Assembly: GCF_003013715.1 (NCBI RefSeq)
Contig: NC_072813.1
Location: forward strand, 620,001 to 684,000
Reading direction: 5' to 3'
Source: Candidozyma auris
Lineage: Eukaryota > Ascomycota > Pichiomycetes > Serinales > Metschnikowiaceae
Length of the DNA: 64,000 nucleotides
This document shows positions 37,999 to 46,868 of this stretch, piece by piece (the stretch's first letter is position 1; every line of letters begins with the position of its first letter). Both the position numbers and the translations under genes were made by a program. The notes below the pieces were generated by a model that was not told the origin of the DNA, ran no database searches, and saw only the letters and a list, made by a program, of their open reading frames with translations.

Positions 37999-39021
37999 TT
38001 AGTAGTTGTAAGATCTTCTTCTTCTTCTCTTCTTGCATCCAGTTGGAACACTGGTACCAGTAGCAGTGAAGGTTGGAAGAGTAGTAGTGACAGTGGACTG
38101 GGTAGTAAGACCGGTTGGGGTACCGGAAATGGTGGAACCACCACACTGGCCGAACAAGGCAGCCAAGGCATTGAAAATGACAGTCTTCAAAGTCTCGAGG
38201 TTGAAGAACTCCTTGAACAACGATGTCACCAAACCAGACTGAGCAATAGCCTTGATGATAGCAGTGATGTCAATGAGGTCCTCGTCCCACAACTTCTTGA
38301 TCAAGTCAACACCGTACTCCAAGAATTGAGGGTCGACAAGCAAAGCTCTGACGACAGAAGAAGCCAAACCAGAGTTGGCCAAAGACTCCAACAAGTTGTT
38401 CACAATTCCATCGGGGTCGTATCTCTTCATCATCATCTCGTGCTCCTCGTCGCTTCTCTTCACCTGTGGTGGGAGGGCGTACTCCTCATCATCGGCGAAT
38501 CTCTTGACGTTAGGATCACCACCATTGAGCTTATCCTGAATCTTGTCAATCAAGTTAGAAATCTCCTGCAAGGCCAATTTGAAGATGTCCTCGTAGAAAG
38601 TACAGTCGTTAAGAAGATCCCTGATAACTCTGACAGCCAAGCCAGACTCGTTCAAAGCAGTGAACAAAGTGTTCAAAGAGATGATACCAGATCTGATGAT
38701 GGCAATGACAGCTTGTGTTACAATTGGCTGAAGGTTCTTGTTGTCAATCAAACCCTGAATGATCTTTGGAGCAAGACCAGTCTGGTTGATGGCAGCCAAA
38801 ATCTGAGTGACAAGTGCGTACTCTCTGGCCTGAAGCTCAACAGGGTCGGCGATCTCAGATCTCTTCACCTGAAACTCCTGGATAGAAGCAGAAAGCTCGT
38901 TAAGCTTGTCCTCCTGTCTCTTGGAAAGACCGGTCTCGGATGGGCCAAAGTTGGCTGGAGCAGCTTGGACCGAAGAGATCAAGGCAAGAGCGAAAGTAGC
39001 AGAGACGGTTTGAACCTTCAT
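37999..39021 (-). CDS. Secreted protein with Kex2-type sites and four internal repeats (OP4-like)
   Basis: 340 residues with an N-terminal signal peptide (residues 1-20, ALALISSVQA). Lys-Arg sites at 34-35, 53-54, 173-174, 188-189 and 199-200 suggest Kex2 processing; the last three would release two short acidic peptides of 13 and 9 residues before the KR pairs. Four copies of a ~21-residue amphipathic unit, core SGLA, occur at 74-94, 119-139, 210-230 and 255-275. The C-terminus is Thr-rich and ends with Cys and a basic cluster (GCKKRRRRRSYNY); there is no GPI signal. It resembles the Candida opaque-phase OP4 family, whose function is unknown. Promoter regions on both sides are long. Confidence 0.75.
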   Translation of the reverse strand: MKVQTVSATFALALISSVQAAPANFGPSETGLSKRQEDKLNELSASIQEFQVKRSEIADPVELQAREYALVTQILAAINQTGLAPKIIQGLIDNKNLQPIVTQAVIAIIRSGIISLNTLFTALNESGLAVRVIRDLLNDCTFYEDIFKLALQEISNLIDKIQDKLNGGDPNVKRFADDEEYALPPQVKRSDEEHEMMMKRYDPDGIVNNLLESLANSGLASSVVRALLVDPQFLEYGVDLIKKLWDEDLIDITAIIKAIAQSGLVTSLFKEFFNLETLKTVIFNALAALFGQCGGSTISGTPTGLTTQSTVTTTLPTFTATGTSVPTGCKKRRRRRSYNY

Positions 39022-40972
39022 TGTGTAACGATATGTGGATTAATATGAGCTGATGGGAAGCCACGAATAGTAAGCAAGAAGGAAGAAAGAAAAGGAAGAG
39101 AAAGAACGCCAGCCCCGGTTGGGAATTCCATACTTATATGTGAACAGGAGGAGAGAAAGGGCCCCGAGAGCCAGTGCCAAACTAGGAAAATAGTTAAAAG
39201 AAGCAGGTATGCATCCAAAGACTCAAATGAGTATTATACCGGGAGTAGTTAACTGCACACATTTGGTTTGGAAAGGGTAATGGAAGCCCATCAATGGGTG
39301 CAAATTAACTATGATCATTTCCGCATCGGGAAATTCTTTAGCAAGCTGGGCTGCACACAATAGTAGATCGCTGCACCCAATTTCTATGAGACTTTACTAA
39401 CATTAGCCAAATGCGCACTCTCCAACCATGACATTACCCTTTTAGGTTAAGACCTTGAAATATAGCTATTCCTCGACTAGGTAATCTCCTCTTGTACTGT
39501 TGCAATAATTAGATATTTCTCACCAAGTAATGCCGGTTGACGCTGTCGGTGCCCAGAACGATTATTCTAGGCCAAGCTATTTGTGAATCCAGGCACAACT
39601 TGAAGAACTTATTTCTTAACATGGTAAAGCTTCTTGTACATATTGTAGGAACCGAGAAACACAACATAAACAAACGTATTCGGAATAGTGTAGCCAATTT
39701 CCTCGTCTAGTTCTCTACCTTCACCGGTTTGAGTAACATGGGCCCCGGACCTCGTGCTTCCACCAAGCTTTGCCTGGCTAAGGCATGAAAGTGTACGTTC
39801 TTGGTAGACCTGGCTTTCGCGGCCGAGCCACTTATTTACTTTCAGGCTTAGATTTTTGACGAGATGTGTGTTCCTTAAAAGTGTAATAGTTGAACACAAT
39901 CATCTGTTGAAGAAATTTGGAGGATTCAGAGCTATGGTATCAGGGCGTTGCTATGAAAATTTAGTATAAGTATACCCGTGAAAATAGTGCTATCCATCGA
40001 AAGAGTATTCACTGCTGGAAAAAGAAGAAAAAAATGGTTGAAGCCGCCATTGAAATTACTTAATTATTGAAATGTTAAGGGCTTGTTCGGACAACTTTTA
40101 CACTAGACATTTTACCTCAATGTAGCGCAAACCACATGAGAACACTATTCAAGTAAGAGTGCCAGATATCATACTTGAATGAGACTCAAGTTAGAGTGTG
40201 AATGGACTGTGAGTGAATGCACTTGTACATGGTGTCGACGATAGGTGACTACAGCTTTGGGGCACAATTAAGGGCACACGAGTGGAACTCAGGCTACCCA
40301 TCAAATTTATTTCCTTTGTTGAGAAAAAGGACTCTAGTCGAATCAAAGTCATAACCTCCTCTTTATATCTCCATCTCTCTAATGACTAGTTTCTCGGCAA
40401 CCTCCGACGAAGATCTCATTTGCAGCCGATAACGAGGGAGGGGAATGCCCAACACTCGAGTGTCCAAATCACTTACAATTGATGGTTTGATTTTGAGTAG
40501 TAATTCCAGTACAAAATCTCTTTCCTGTTTATAGGCAGTAGTTATTCACCACTTCCCACCCTTACCGTGTATTCTGCCACTGCCATTGGGACCCCCAAAT
40601 TTCAGTAGCGTCAGGTGAGAGGGGCCATACAGAAACGTTTCGGCCATTTGCCGTAAAATCACCAAGCAGGAGTCAATGTGCGCTATATTTCTTTCGCGAT
40701 TGTATAATTTTACAATCCTTATGTTCTATTCCTCCTCAGATTTGCAGACATGCCCAACTGGCCACAGCTTTTGCAACCATTTATCAAAGAGTACTGGCCA
40801 AGATGACCTGCAGATGGCCACACTCACTAGCGAAGCGAGCCCAACGCGCGGGTCGTATTCTCGTACAAGGGCGCTGAAGAAAAAGCGAGTAGGAGAAAAA
40901 AAAAAGTCAGCCTTATGCGTGAATTGCATCTCTCAACTTGAAGTTCACTTACAACAAAACATAGCAAATTCA
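39022..40972. other. Long divergent intergenic region, OP4-like gene / HMG1
   Basis: 1.95 kb without a supported gene. It includes a 12-bp perfect palindrome ACACTCGAGTGT (40452-40463), a direct repeat CAAGTAAGAGTG / CAAGTTAGAGTG (40150-40161 and 40187-40198), two TCGTA cores (40853, 40861), and an isolated TTTACTAACATTAG branch/acceptor-like string (39393-39406). A 97-codon minus-strand frame at 39609-39899 has no ATG until its end. Confidence 0.4.
40853..40867 (+). promoter_or_regulatory. Paired TCGTA cores upstream of HMG1
   Basis: TCGTATT (40853-40859) and TCGTACA (40861-40867) lie about 110 bases before the HMG1 start. TCGTA is the core of the Upc2 sterol-response element (TCGTATA), and HMG1 is a sterol-pathway gene; neither copy is a perfect SRE. 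Confidence 0.3.
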
Positions 40973-43900
40973 ATGCTCAATTATTTACAGACAGCCACCG
41001 CCAACTTGGCGAGGCTATCTGCCCACAAACCGATCCACGTTACCCTTCTAACATCGCTACTCGTGTCGATAGCCTACCTCGCTGTCGTAGATGAGTATAT
41101 TCCAGGGCTGCTCGAGAATAACGGCAGCGTGTACTATTACCACCCACCAGGCACAAGTGATTTCAACAAATGGACTCAGGTGGATGACCCAGCTCAATAT
41201 GCTAACGCTGACCAAATTCTGTTGGTGCCCTTAGTGTTCAGAAGAAAGAACAACCACGTCTTACCCAATGTCCCTGACACCATAACCGGAGCTCACTACG
41301 AAAAAATCTTGATGGTCAGGTCAAGCGCGTTGGACTCAAAGATGGATAGCTTGAGTAGATTCACCGCTGAGGGGGTCACTTGGAAAGCCAGATCTCACAA
41401 TAAGGTGGCAAGGATCTTAGAGTACGGCAAGGTTGCTTATAAGAAAGTCTGCCAGTTGATTCGAGGCGCCGAGGCTTTCGACATATGCTTGATCATTGTG
41501 GCCTACATTGCTATGGCCTACACGATATTGAAAGTGTTCATCGATTTGAAGCGCAGCGACTCGAGCTTTTGGTTGGGATTCTCCACAATTGTGTCTTCCA
41601 CCTTCGCTTTCATCTTCGCCTTGGCCATAACGACTAAGGTATTTGAGACAAAGGTTTCTTTGCTCAGCATGACTGAGGGAATTCCTTTCTTGACTGCTAT
41701 CATTGGCTTCAAACACAAGGTGTCCATTGCAACCGCCGTGGTAAATGATTCAGCGTCAAACCTTGATGTCAAGACCATCGTTTCCACTGCAATTGCCAGT
41801 CACACAACAAGTTTGCTCAGAGATCACGTCACCGTTATTGTTGCCTTGCTTTCAGCTTTATTCTATACCGCCAAAATGGAGGGCTTAAGAAACTTTTGCT
41901 TGTTGAGCAGCACCATCTTGACTTTCGACTTGTTGCTCACATACACATTTTTCTCGGCCGTGTTGGGACTTAAGGTTGAGATTACCAGAGCTCGTAGAAC
42001 TCACGACTTACAAACCGCTTTGGAAGAGGAGGGCATTTCTTCCTTGGTGGCTGCATCCATTGCTAACCGCTCTGCTAAAAACGAGTACCCCAAAGGCAGT
42101 GACTCCCGCACCACCGTATTATCATTCAAGATAATGATGCTCGCCGTCTTTTTCGCATTTCATGGTTTGTGGTTGGGAAGCTCATGGTTGTACGGCTCGT
42201 CTTCAGATCTCTTCAACGATACCATCGGTCTCTCCAAGGAAACAGCTCAACAAATTTCGGTTAGTTCCAAGGGCACCCTTATCACATTACTCAAGCCTCA
42301 GGTTTACGTTCCAAATGGTGTTCTTGTAACTATTGAGGATGTCATTTCTTCCATATTGGAGTCTGTATCGAGGGCTATCAAAGATAGCCTCATTTCCAAG
42401 TTCCTTCTTTTTGGGTTTGCAGTCTCTATTTCTTTCAATGCATACTTCTTGAATGCAACGCGTTATCAGCGCAACGCCACTAATAAGTTGGTCGAGAGAG
42501 AGATGTCAAGACCAAAGCTTAGCGGAATTGCCAAAACTTCGAAAAAGTCAAGAAAAACCAAGAAGAAAAATGATTCTTACGATAATGATGACAGCTCTTC
42601 TAACGACAGTGCGCTAACCTTCAATGCTCCTGTCAAGGTTTTGCCTCTCGAGGAGTGTGTCAAGCACCTTAAAGAAGGGAAGGTTAAAGAGTTGAACAAT
42701 GATGAAATATCGTCATTAGTTGTCGCTGGGAAGTTGCCTTTGTATGCCCTCGAGAAGCAATTGGGTGACAATTTACGTGCCGTTGTCGTTCGTCGTAAAG
42801 CCATTGCCAAGCTTGCTAATGCTCCAGTCCTTGACACTGACAAATTGCCCTTTGCCCACTACGATTATGATCGTGTATTCGGTGCGTGTTGCGAGAATGT
42901 CATTGGTTATATGCCTTTGCCCGTGGGTGTTGCTGGCCCTTTGATCATCGATGGTGTTCCATATCACATTCCAATGGCTACCACCGAGGGATGCTTGGTC
43001 GCTTCAACTATGCGTGGCTGTAAGGCAATTAATTCCGGAGGAGGTGTTCAAACAATTCTTACTCAAGATGGTATGACTAGAGGTCCATGTGTTTCTTTTC
43101 CATCCTTGGCTAGAGCTGGTGCTTGCAAGCTTTGGTTGGACTCTGAGGAGGGTCAAAGAACCATCAAGAAGGCATTCAATTCTACTTCCAGATTTGCGCG
43201 TTTGCAACATGTTAAGACTGCGATTGCTGGAACTTTGCTTTTCATTCGCTTTAAAACCACCACAGGTGACGCTATGGGAATGAACATGATTTCAAAAGGT
43301 GTCGAACACTCTCTTAAGTTTATGATGGAGGAGTGTGGCTTCGAGGATATGTCGGTTATCGCTGTTTCAGGCAATTACTGTACTGATAAGAAACCGGCTG
43401 CGATTAACTGGATCGAGGGTAGAGGCAAATCTGTCGTTGCTGAGGCTAGAATTCCCGCTGATGTTGTAAGGAAGGTTTTGAAGTCCGATGTCGACGCCTT
43501 AGTTGAATTGAACGTTAGCAAGAACTTGGTAGGTTCAGCCATGGCAGGTTCTGTCGGAGGTTTCAATGCCCATGCCGCTAACTTGGTTACTGCAGTTTAC
43601 TTGGCCTGTGGTCAGGATCCAGCGCAAAATGTGGAGTCGTCCAACTGTATCACGCTCATGAATAAGGTTGGCGACGACCTTCAAATCTCCGTCTCTATGC
43701 CCTCGATCGAAGTGGGCACTATCGGAGGTGGTACCATTTTGGAAGCTCAAGGGTCAATGTTGGACTTGTTGGGCGTTAGAGGACCACACCCCAAAAATCC
43801 TGGTGATAACTCCAGACGCCTTGCATGTATTGTTGCATCTGCCGTTTTGGCAGCTGAGCTCTCGCTATGCTCTGCTTTGGCGGCGGGTCACTTGGTTCAG

Positions 43901-44032
43901 TCCCACATGCAACACAACAGAAGCAAAGCTCCTGCTAATGGAGATGCTCCCAAGCCTGTAGCCAACGGTACAACCAACGGTCAAGACATCAAGCGCCTCC
44001 AGGAGGGTTCGGTGAACTGCATCAAGTCATAG
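40973..44032 (+). CDS. HMG1: 3-hydroxy-3-methylglutaryl-CoA reductase
   Basis: 1019 residues from the ATG at 40973 (S. cerevisiae Hmg1 1054). Rate-limiting NADPH-dependent reduction of HMG-CoA to mevalonate, ER membrane. The start is chosen because LSAHKPIHVTLLTSLLVSIAYL matches the first membrane segment of yeast Hmg1; the frame stays open 99 codons upstream but that part is unlike the family. Sterol-sensing-type membrane region about 160-340; charged linker KKSRKTKKKNDSYDNDD near 524; catalytic domain with MPLPVGVAGPL, ATTEGCLVAS (Glu), GDAMGMNMISKG and GHLVQSHMQHNR (His). The enzyme is complete. Confidence 0.96.
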   Translation: MLNYLQTATANLARLSAHKPIHVTLLTSLLVSIAYLAVVDEYIPGLLENNGSVYYYHPPGTSDFNKWTQVDDPAQYANADQILLVPLVFRRKNNHVLPNVPDTITGAHYEKILMVRSSALDSKMDSLSRFTAEGVTWKARSHNKVARILEYGKVAYKKVCQLIRGAEAFDICLIIVAYIAMAYTILKVFIDLKRSDSSFWLGFSTIVSSTFAFIFALAITTKVFETKVSLLSMTEGIPFLTAIIGFKHKVSIATAVVNDSASNLDVKTIVSTAIASHTTSLLRDHVTVIVALLSALFYTAKMEGLRNFCLLSSTILTFDLLLTYTFFSAVLGLKVEITRARRTHDLQTALEEEGISSLVAASIANRSAKNEYPKGSDSRTTVLSFKIMMLAVFFAFHGLWLGSSWLYGSSSDLFNDTIGLSKETAQQISVSSKGTLITLLKPQVYVPNGVLVTIEDVISSILESVSRAIKDSLISKFLLFGFAVSISFNAYFLNATRYQRNATNKLVEREMSRPKLSGIAKTSKKSRKTKKKNDSYDNDDSSSNDSALTFNAPVKVLPLEECVKHLKEGKVKELNNDEISSLVVAGKLPLYALEKQLGDNLRAVVVRRKAIAKLANAPVLDTDKLPFAHYDYDRVFGACCENVIGYMPLPVGVAGPLIIDGVPYHIPMATTEGCLVASTMRGCKAINSGGGVQTILTQDGMTRGPCVSFPSLARAGACKLWLDSEEGQRTIKKAFNSTSRFARLQHVKTAIAGTLLFIRFKTTTGDAMGMNMISKGVEHSLKFMMEECGFEDMSVIAVSGNYCTDKKPAAINWIEGRGKSVVAEARIPADVVRKVLKSDVDALVELNVSKNLVGSAMAGSVGGFNAHAANLVTAVYLACGQDPAQNVESSNCITLMNKVGDDLQISVSMPSIEVGTIGGGTILEAQGSMLDLLGVRGPHPKNPGDNSRRLACIVASAVLAAELSLCSALAAGHLVQSHMQHNRSKAPANGDAPKPVANGTTNGQDIKRLQEGSVNCIKS

Positions 44033-44355
44033 AGTAATTGGTGGTGCCTACAAAGGCTATCACATCAAGCGAGAGAATTAGAAAGTAAGAGGTTAGGAGC
44101 GGCATGAACATCCTTGTTCGCTGTATCATCAATATAATCATCATCATCAAATCCCAAAACTCATGAGGTCATGACAAGTTCGTATATATTCCCGAACACC
44201 TTGCATTTCGCAATTGATCTTGCACGTTAGTTAGGTCGACAAATTTAATCTATTCCCTCGTTGAGTGCAGTCGAAGGTAAAATCAGTCAGAGTCGCAGTA
44301 GTGTTCCCCACGTAAAATTAGACGTACTTCATTTGATCCAGAGAGTTATAGAATA
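44033..44355. other. Intergenic: HMG1 3' side and STR2 promoter
   Basis: 323 bases between two same-strand genes; an ATCATCATC run near 44135-44148 and a TATATATT at 44183-44190. No perfect Gcn4 or Cbf1 site is seen. Confidence 0.35.
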
Positions 44356-46125
44356 ATGCAACAGCTGCCTTCGCAAGAAGTAGGCGCTCCGATCCCCAAC
44401 AACACAGCCCATGCTATCTCTGTGACGTTACCTACGTGGGAAGCCACCGTTGGCTATGAAGAAGGCGAGGAATGGGTCACCAGTAAGATGCATTCTGGGT
44501 ACCCGAGATTCTTTATCCATGGAATCATTCAGGATCTTGCTAGAGCTATCGAGTCTAAGTACGGTAGAGAAGGTGAGAAATGCATGATTTTTCCCTCATA
44601 CAACACTGCCAAAAGGTGTCGAGAATTCATCAAGGCGAAGACAGAAACGCCAAATGTGCTGGTGAGAGTTTTGCGGTTGAGAACCCCAGCTCCTACTACG
44701 GAGTTTGAGAAATCGTCAGTTGTGGAGTCGGAAATCGGCATTGTGCTTTTTTCTGCCTCAGAGTTCCCTTTGGCCAAACAGTACTGGCAGCATTCTGGTG
44801 AGGGCATCTCATCAAGAATGGCCGAGTACGTCTTGAGAGAGTTGTTTCAGAATGAAGAAAAGGATCAGGCGAGATTGAGATCGAGAAACAAGCAGGAGCT
44901 TCAAGCACAGAGTATACAGAAGAAAAGTCCTTCGATTACTGCATCGATCAGATCGAACTCTAGAGGTCAGAACGAGGAAGCCGATAAGGAGTTCAACACA
45001 TTTATCGAGCAAAAATATGGTCGTGTCCTCGATCTCAAATTTGCAAAAGAAGCCAAGTTGGCGTTGAGAAGACGTATATGCGGTAAGGCCGACAAATCGC
45101 ACAATCAGGAAGAGGAAATGGATAAGGCGAGACGAGGGAAGTTTCTTAGTGAGACCGACGTTTATCTCTACCCAACTGGCATGGCTGCTATATTTAATGC
45201 CCATCAAGCTGTGCTTGCTGTGGAAGAGACTGCAAAGAAGTCGGTGTGCTTTGGGTTTCCATACGTGGACACGCTTAACATCTTGAGGAAATTTGGACCT
45301 GGCTGTCACTTCCTTGGCCTCGGTGACGACAAGTCATTAGATTCGCTCGAGGCTGATTTAGAGGCTAAAAATGTTGAGGTTTCGGCCTTATTTTGTGAGT
45401 GTCCATCGAACCCTTTGCTTAAAACGCCGGATTTGAAGCGTATTAGAGCTCTCGCTGACAAGTATAACTTTTACGTTGTTGTGGATGAGACAGTGGGCAA
45501 TTTTTTGAACATTTCCGTGTTGCCTTATTCTGATATGGTGGTTTCTTCACTCACAAAGGTGTTTTCAGGTGATTCAAATGTCATGGGTGGATCCCTCATC
45601 TTGAATCCGTTGTCTACAAGCTACAAGAAACTCAAGGCATATTTCAACAACAATTATGAAGATCTTTATTGGGCTGAAGACGCGCTTTACCTCGAAAGAA
45701 ATTCAAGGGACTTCGAGTCGAGAGCACGCATGATTGATCGCAACGCTGAAGAGGTTATCAAATTACTACAGGAAAGTGAAATAATCTCTCAGATATATTA
45801 TCCAAGCTTATCTCCAACCAAGCATCACTACGATGCGGTCAAAACACCTAACGGAGGTTACGGCGGGTTGATATCGATGTTGTTCAAAGAGCCAAAGCAT
45901 GCAATCACTTTCTTTAATGCCGTCAACTTGCACAAGGGACCCTCCTTAGGAACGAACTTTACATTGGCATGTCCATATTCCATCTTGGCTCACTACCAGG
46001 AACTCGACGAGATAGAAACTTGGGGCGTCGACAGGAATTTGGTACGAATCAGCATAGGTATCGAGGATAAAGACGAACTACTCGAGGTGTTGAGAAGCAG
46101 CTTGGAGGTTGCAAGAAAAGCATAG
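44356..46125 (+). CDS. STR2: Cystathionine gamma-synthase
   Basis: 589 residues (639 in S. cerevisiae Str2). PLP enzyme of trans-sulfuration joining cysteine and O-acetylhomoserine/O-succinylhomoserine into cystathionine. The N-terminal ~200 residues are the fungal extension (SVTLPTWEATVGYEEGEEW), the C-terminal part is the Cys/Met-metabolism PLP fold with YLYPTGMAAIFNAH, LFCECPSNPLLKTPDL, VVDETVGNFLN and the PLP lysine K401 in SSLTKVFSGDSNVMGGSL. A related Str2-like paralogue (YML082W type) is the main alternative identity. Confidence 0.88.
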   Translation: MQQLPSQEVGAPIPNNTAHAISVTLPTWEATVGYEEGEEWVTSKMHSGYPRFFIHGIIQDLARAIESKYGREGEKCMIFPSYNTAKRCREFIKAKTETPNVLVRVLRLRTPAPTTEFEKSSVVESEIGIVLFSASEFPLAKQYWQHSGEGISSRMAEYVLRELFQNEEKDQARLRSRNKQELQAQSIQKKSPSITASIRSNSRGQNEEADKEFNTFIEQKYGRVLDLKFAKEAKLALRRRICGKADKSHNQEEEMDKARRGKFLSETDVYLYPTGMAAIFNAHQAVLAVEETAKKSVCFGFPYVDTLNILRKFGPGCHFLGLGDDKSLDSLEADLEAKNVEVSALFCECPSNPLLKTPDLKRIRALADKYNFYVVVDETVGNFLNISVLPYSDMVVSSLTKVFSGDSNVMGGSLILNPLSTSYKKLKAYFNNNYEDLYWAEDALYLERNSRDFESRARMIDRNAEEVIKLLQESEIISQIYYPSLSPTKHHYDAVKTPNGGYGGLISMLFKEPKHAITFFNAVNLHKGPSLGTNFTLACPYSILAHYQELDEIETWGVDRNLVRISIGIEDKDELLEVLRSSLEVARKA

Positions 46126-46153
46126 ATAGTTCATTTTAATGAATGAATTGAAC

Positions 46154-46690
46154 TCAGTGTCCAGGGTACCGTTGATGCTCACATGGCGATGGGATATCGC
46201 CTGTAGGAACGGGAAGGTCAACAGTTCCTACAAGCCAGTACCGAGGATTATTACTGAAAAACCGTATCCACCCGCCTAATTGTTCTTCAATCTCTTCTTC
46301 ATCCAAACCACGAAGATCATGCGTCAATTCATCCTCCTTTTCGTAGCACCCCGTCACAAATGCCCTGGCGCTGTCTTTTCCGCTAAATGCATGGTAAGGT
46401 CCACCAGGACCGTATATCCTGGAGGAACTCGTCACATCGTAAATGCTTCCGTTGATTGAAACGTATATGGGTGAGCCTGGGGTGGAGCCATCGAACTTGG
46501 CCAATTCTCCTAGCGTAAGATGAACAGGCAGCCCGAATGCTCTATACCTAAGGTACCTTGTGTCAGCCCACTTGCCATTATATCCCCAGGTAGGGGACCC
46601 AGTAAACCACCATGAGAGAAGAGCATTCGCTAGTAGAAGACCTCCAATAACTCGGAGAATGTCTAGGGTTGTGGTGAATGCTCTTGTCAT
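46154..46690 (-). CDS. Cytochrome b5-like heme/steroid-binding (MAPR) membrane protein
   Basis: 178 residues. One N-terminal membrane segment (about 10-30, LRVIGGLLLANALLSWWF) then a cytochrome-b5-like domain of the MAPR/Dap1 group: LTLGELAKFDGSTPGSPIYV, GSIYDVTSSSRIYGPGGPYHAFSGKDSARAF. The tyrosines of the MAPR heme pocket (YDVT, YGPGGPY) are in place. It differs from Dap1 in its N-terminus and C-terminal part (RFFSNNPRYWLVGTV), so it is probably a paralogue rather than Dap1. It may bind heme and support P450 or sterol enzymes. Convergent with STR2, 28 bases apart. Confidence 0.85.
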   Translation of the reverse strand: MTRAFTTTLDILRVIGGLLLANALLSWWFTGSPTWGYNGKWADTRYLRYRAFGLPVHLTLGELAKFDGSTPGSPIYVSINGSIYDVTSSSRIYGPGGPYHAFSGKDSARAFVTGCYEKEDELTHDLRGLDEEEIEEQLGGWIRFFSNNPRYWLVGTVDLPVPTGDIPSPCEHQRYPGH

Positions 46691-46868
46691 GTGTAGTATT
46701 AGTATTAATACTTTTGCGAACTAACCTGATACTACTACTTGGGTGCGCAATTCTCTAGTGTGGTTACGGTAAGAGGTAGCAATTTGCATTAAATAATTAT
46801 TACAAAGAATCTCAATAGAGACTCTACTGTCATATATGGTACATGTGGTAACACAGATCATCACATCA

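Noticed and set aside
39393..39406. TTTACTAACATTAG, a perfect branch site with acceptor
   Set aside because: No convincing donor plus ATG exon upstream, and all frames downstream close within about 14 codons.
39609..39899. 97-codon minus-strand frame with a hydrophobic C-terminus
   Set aside because: No ATG until close to the end and no intron arrangement that would supply a start in phase could be found.
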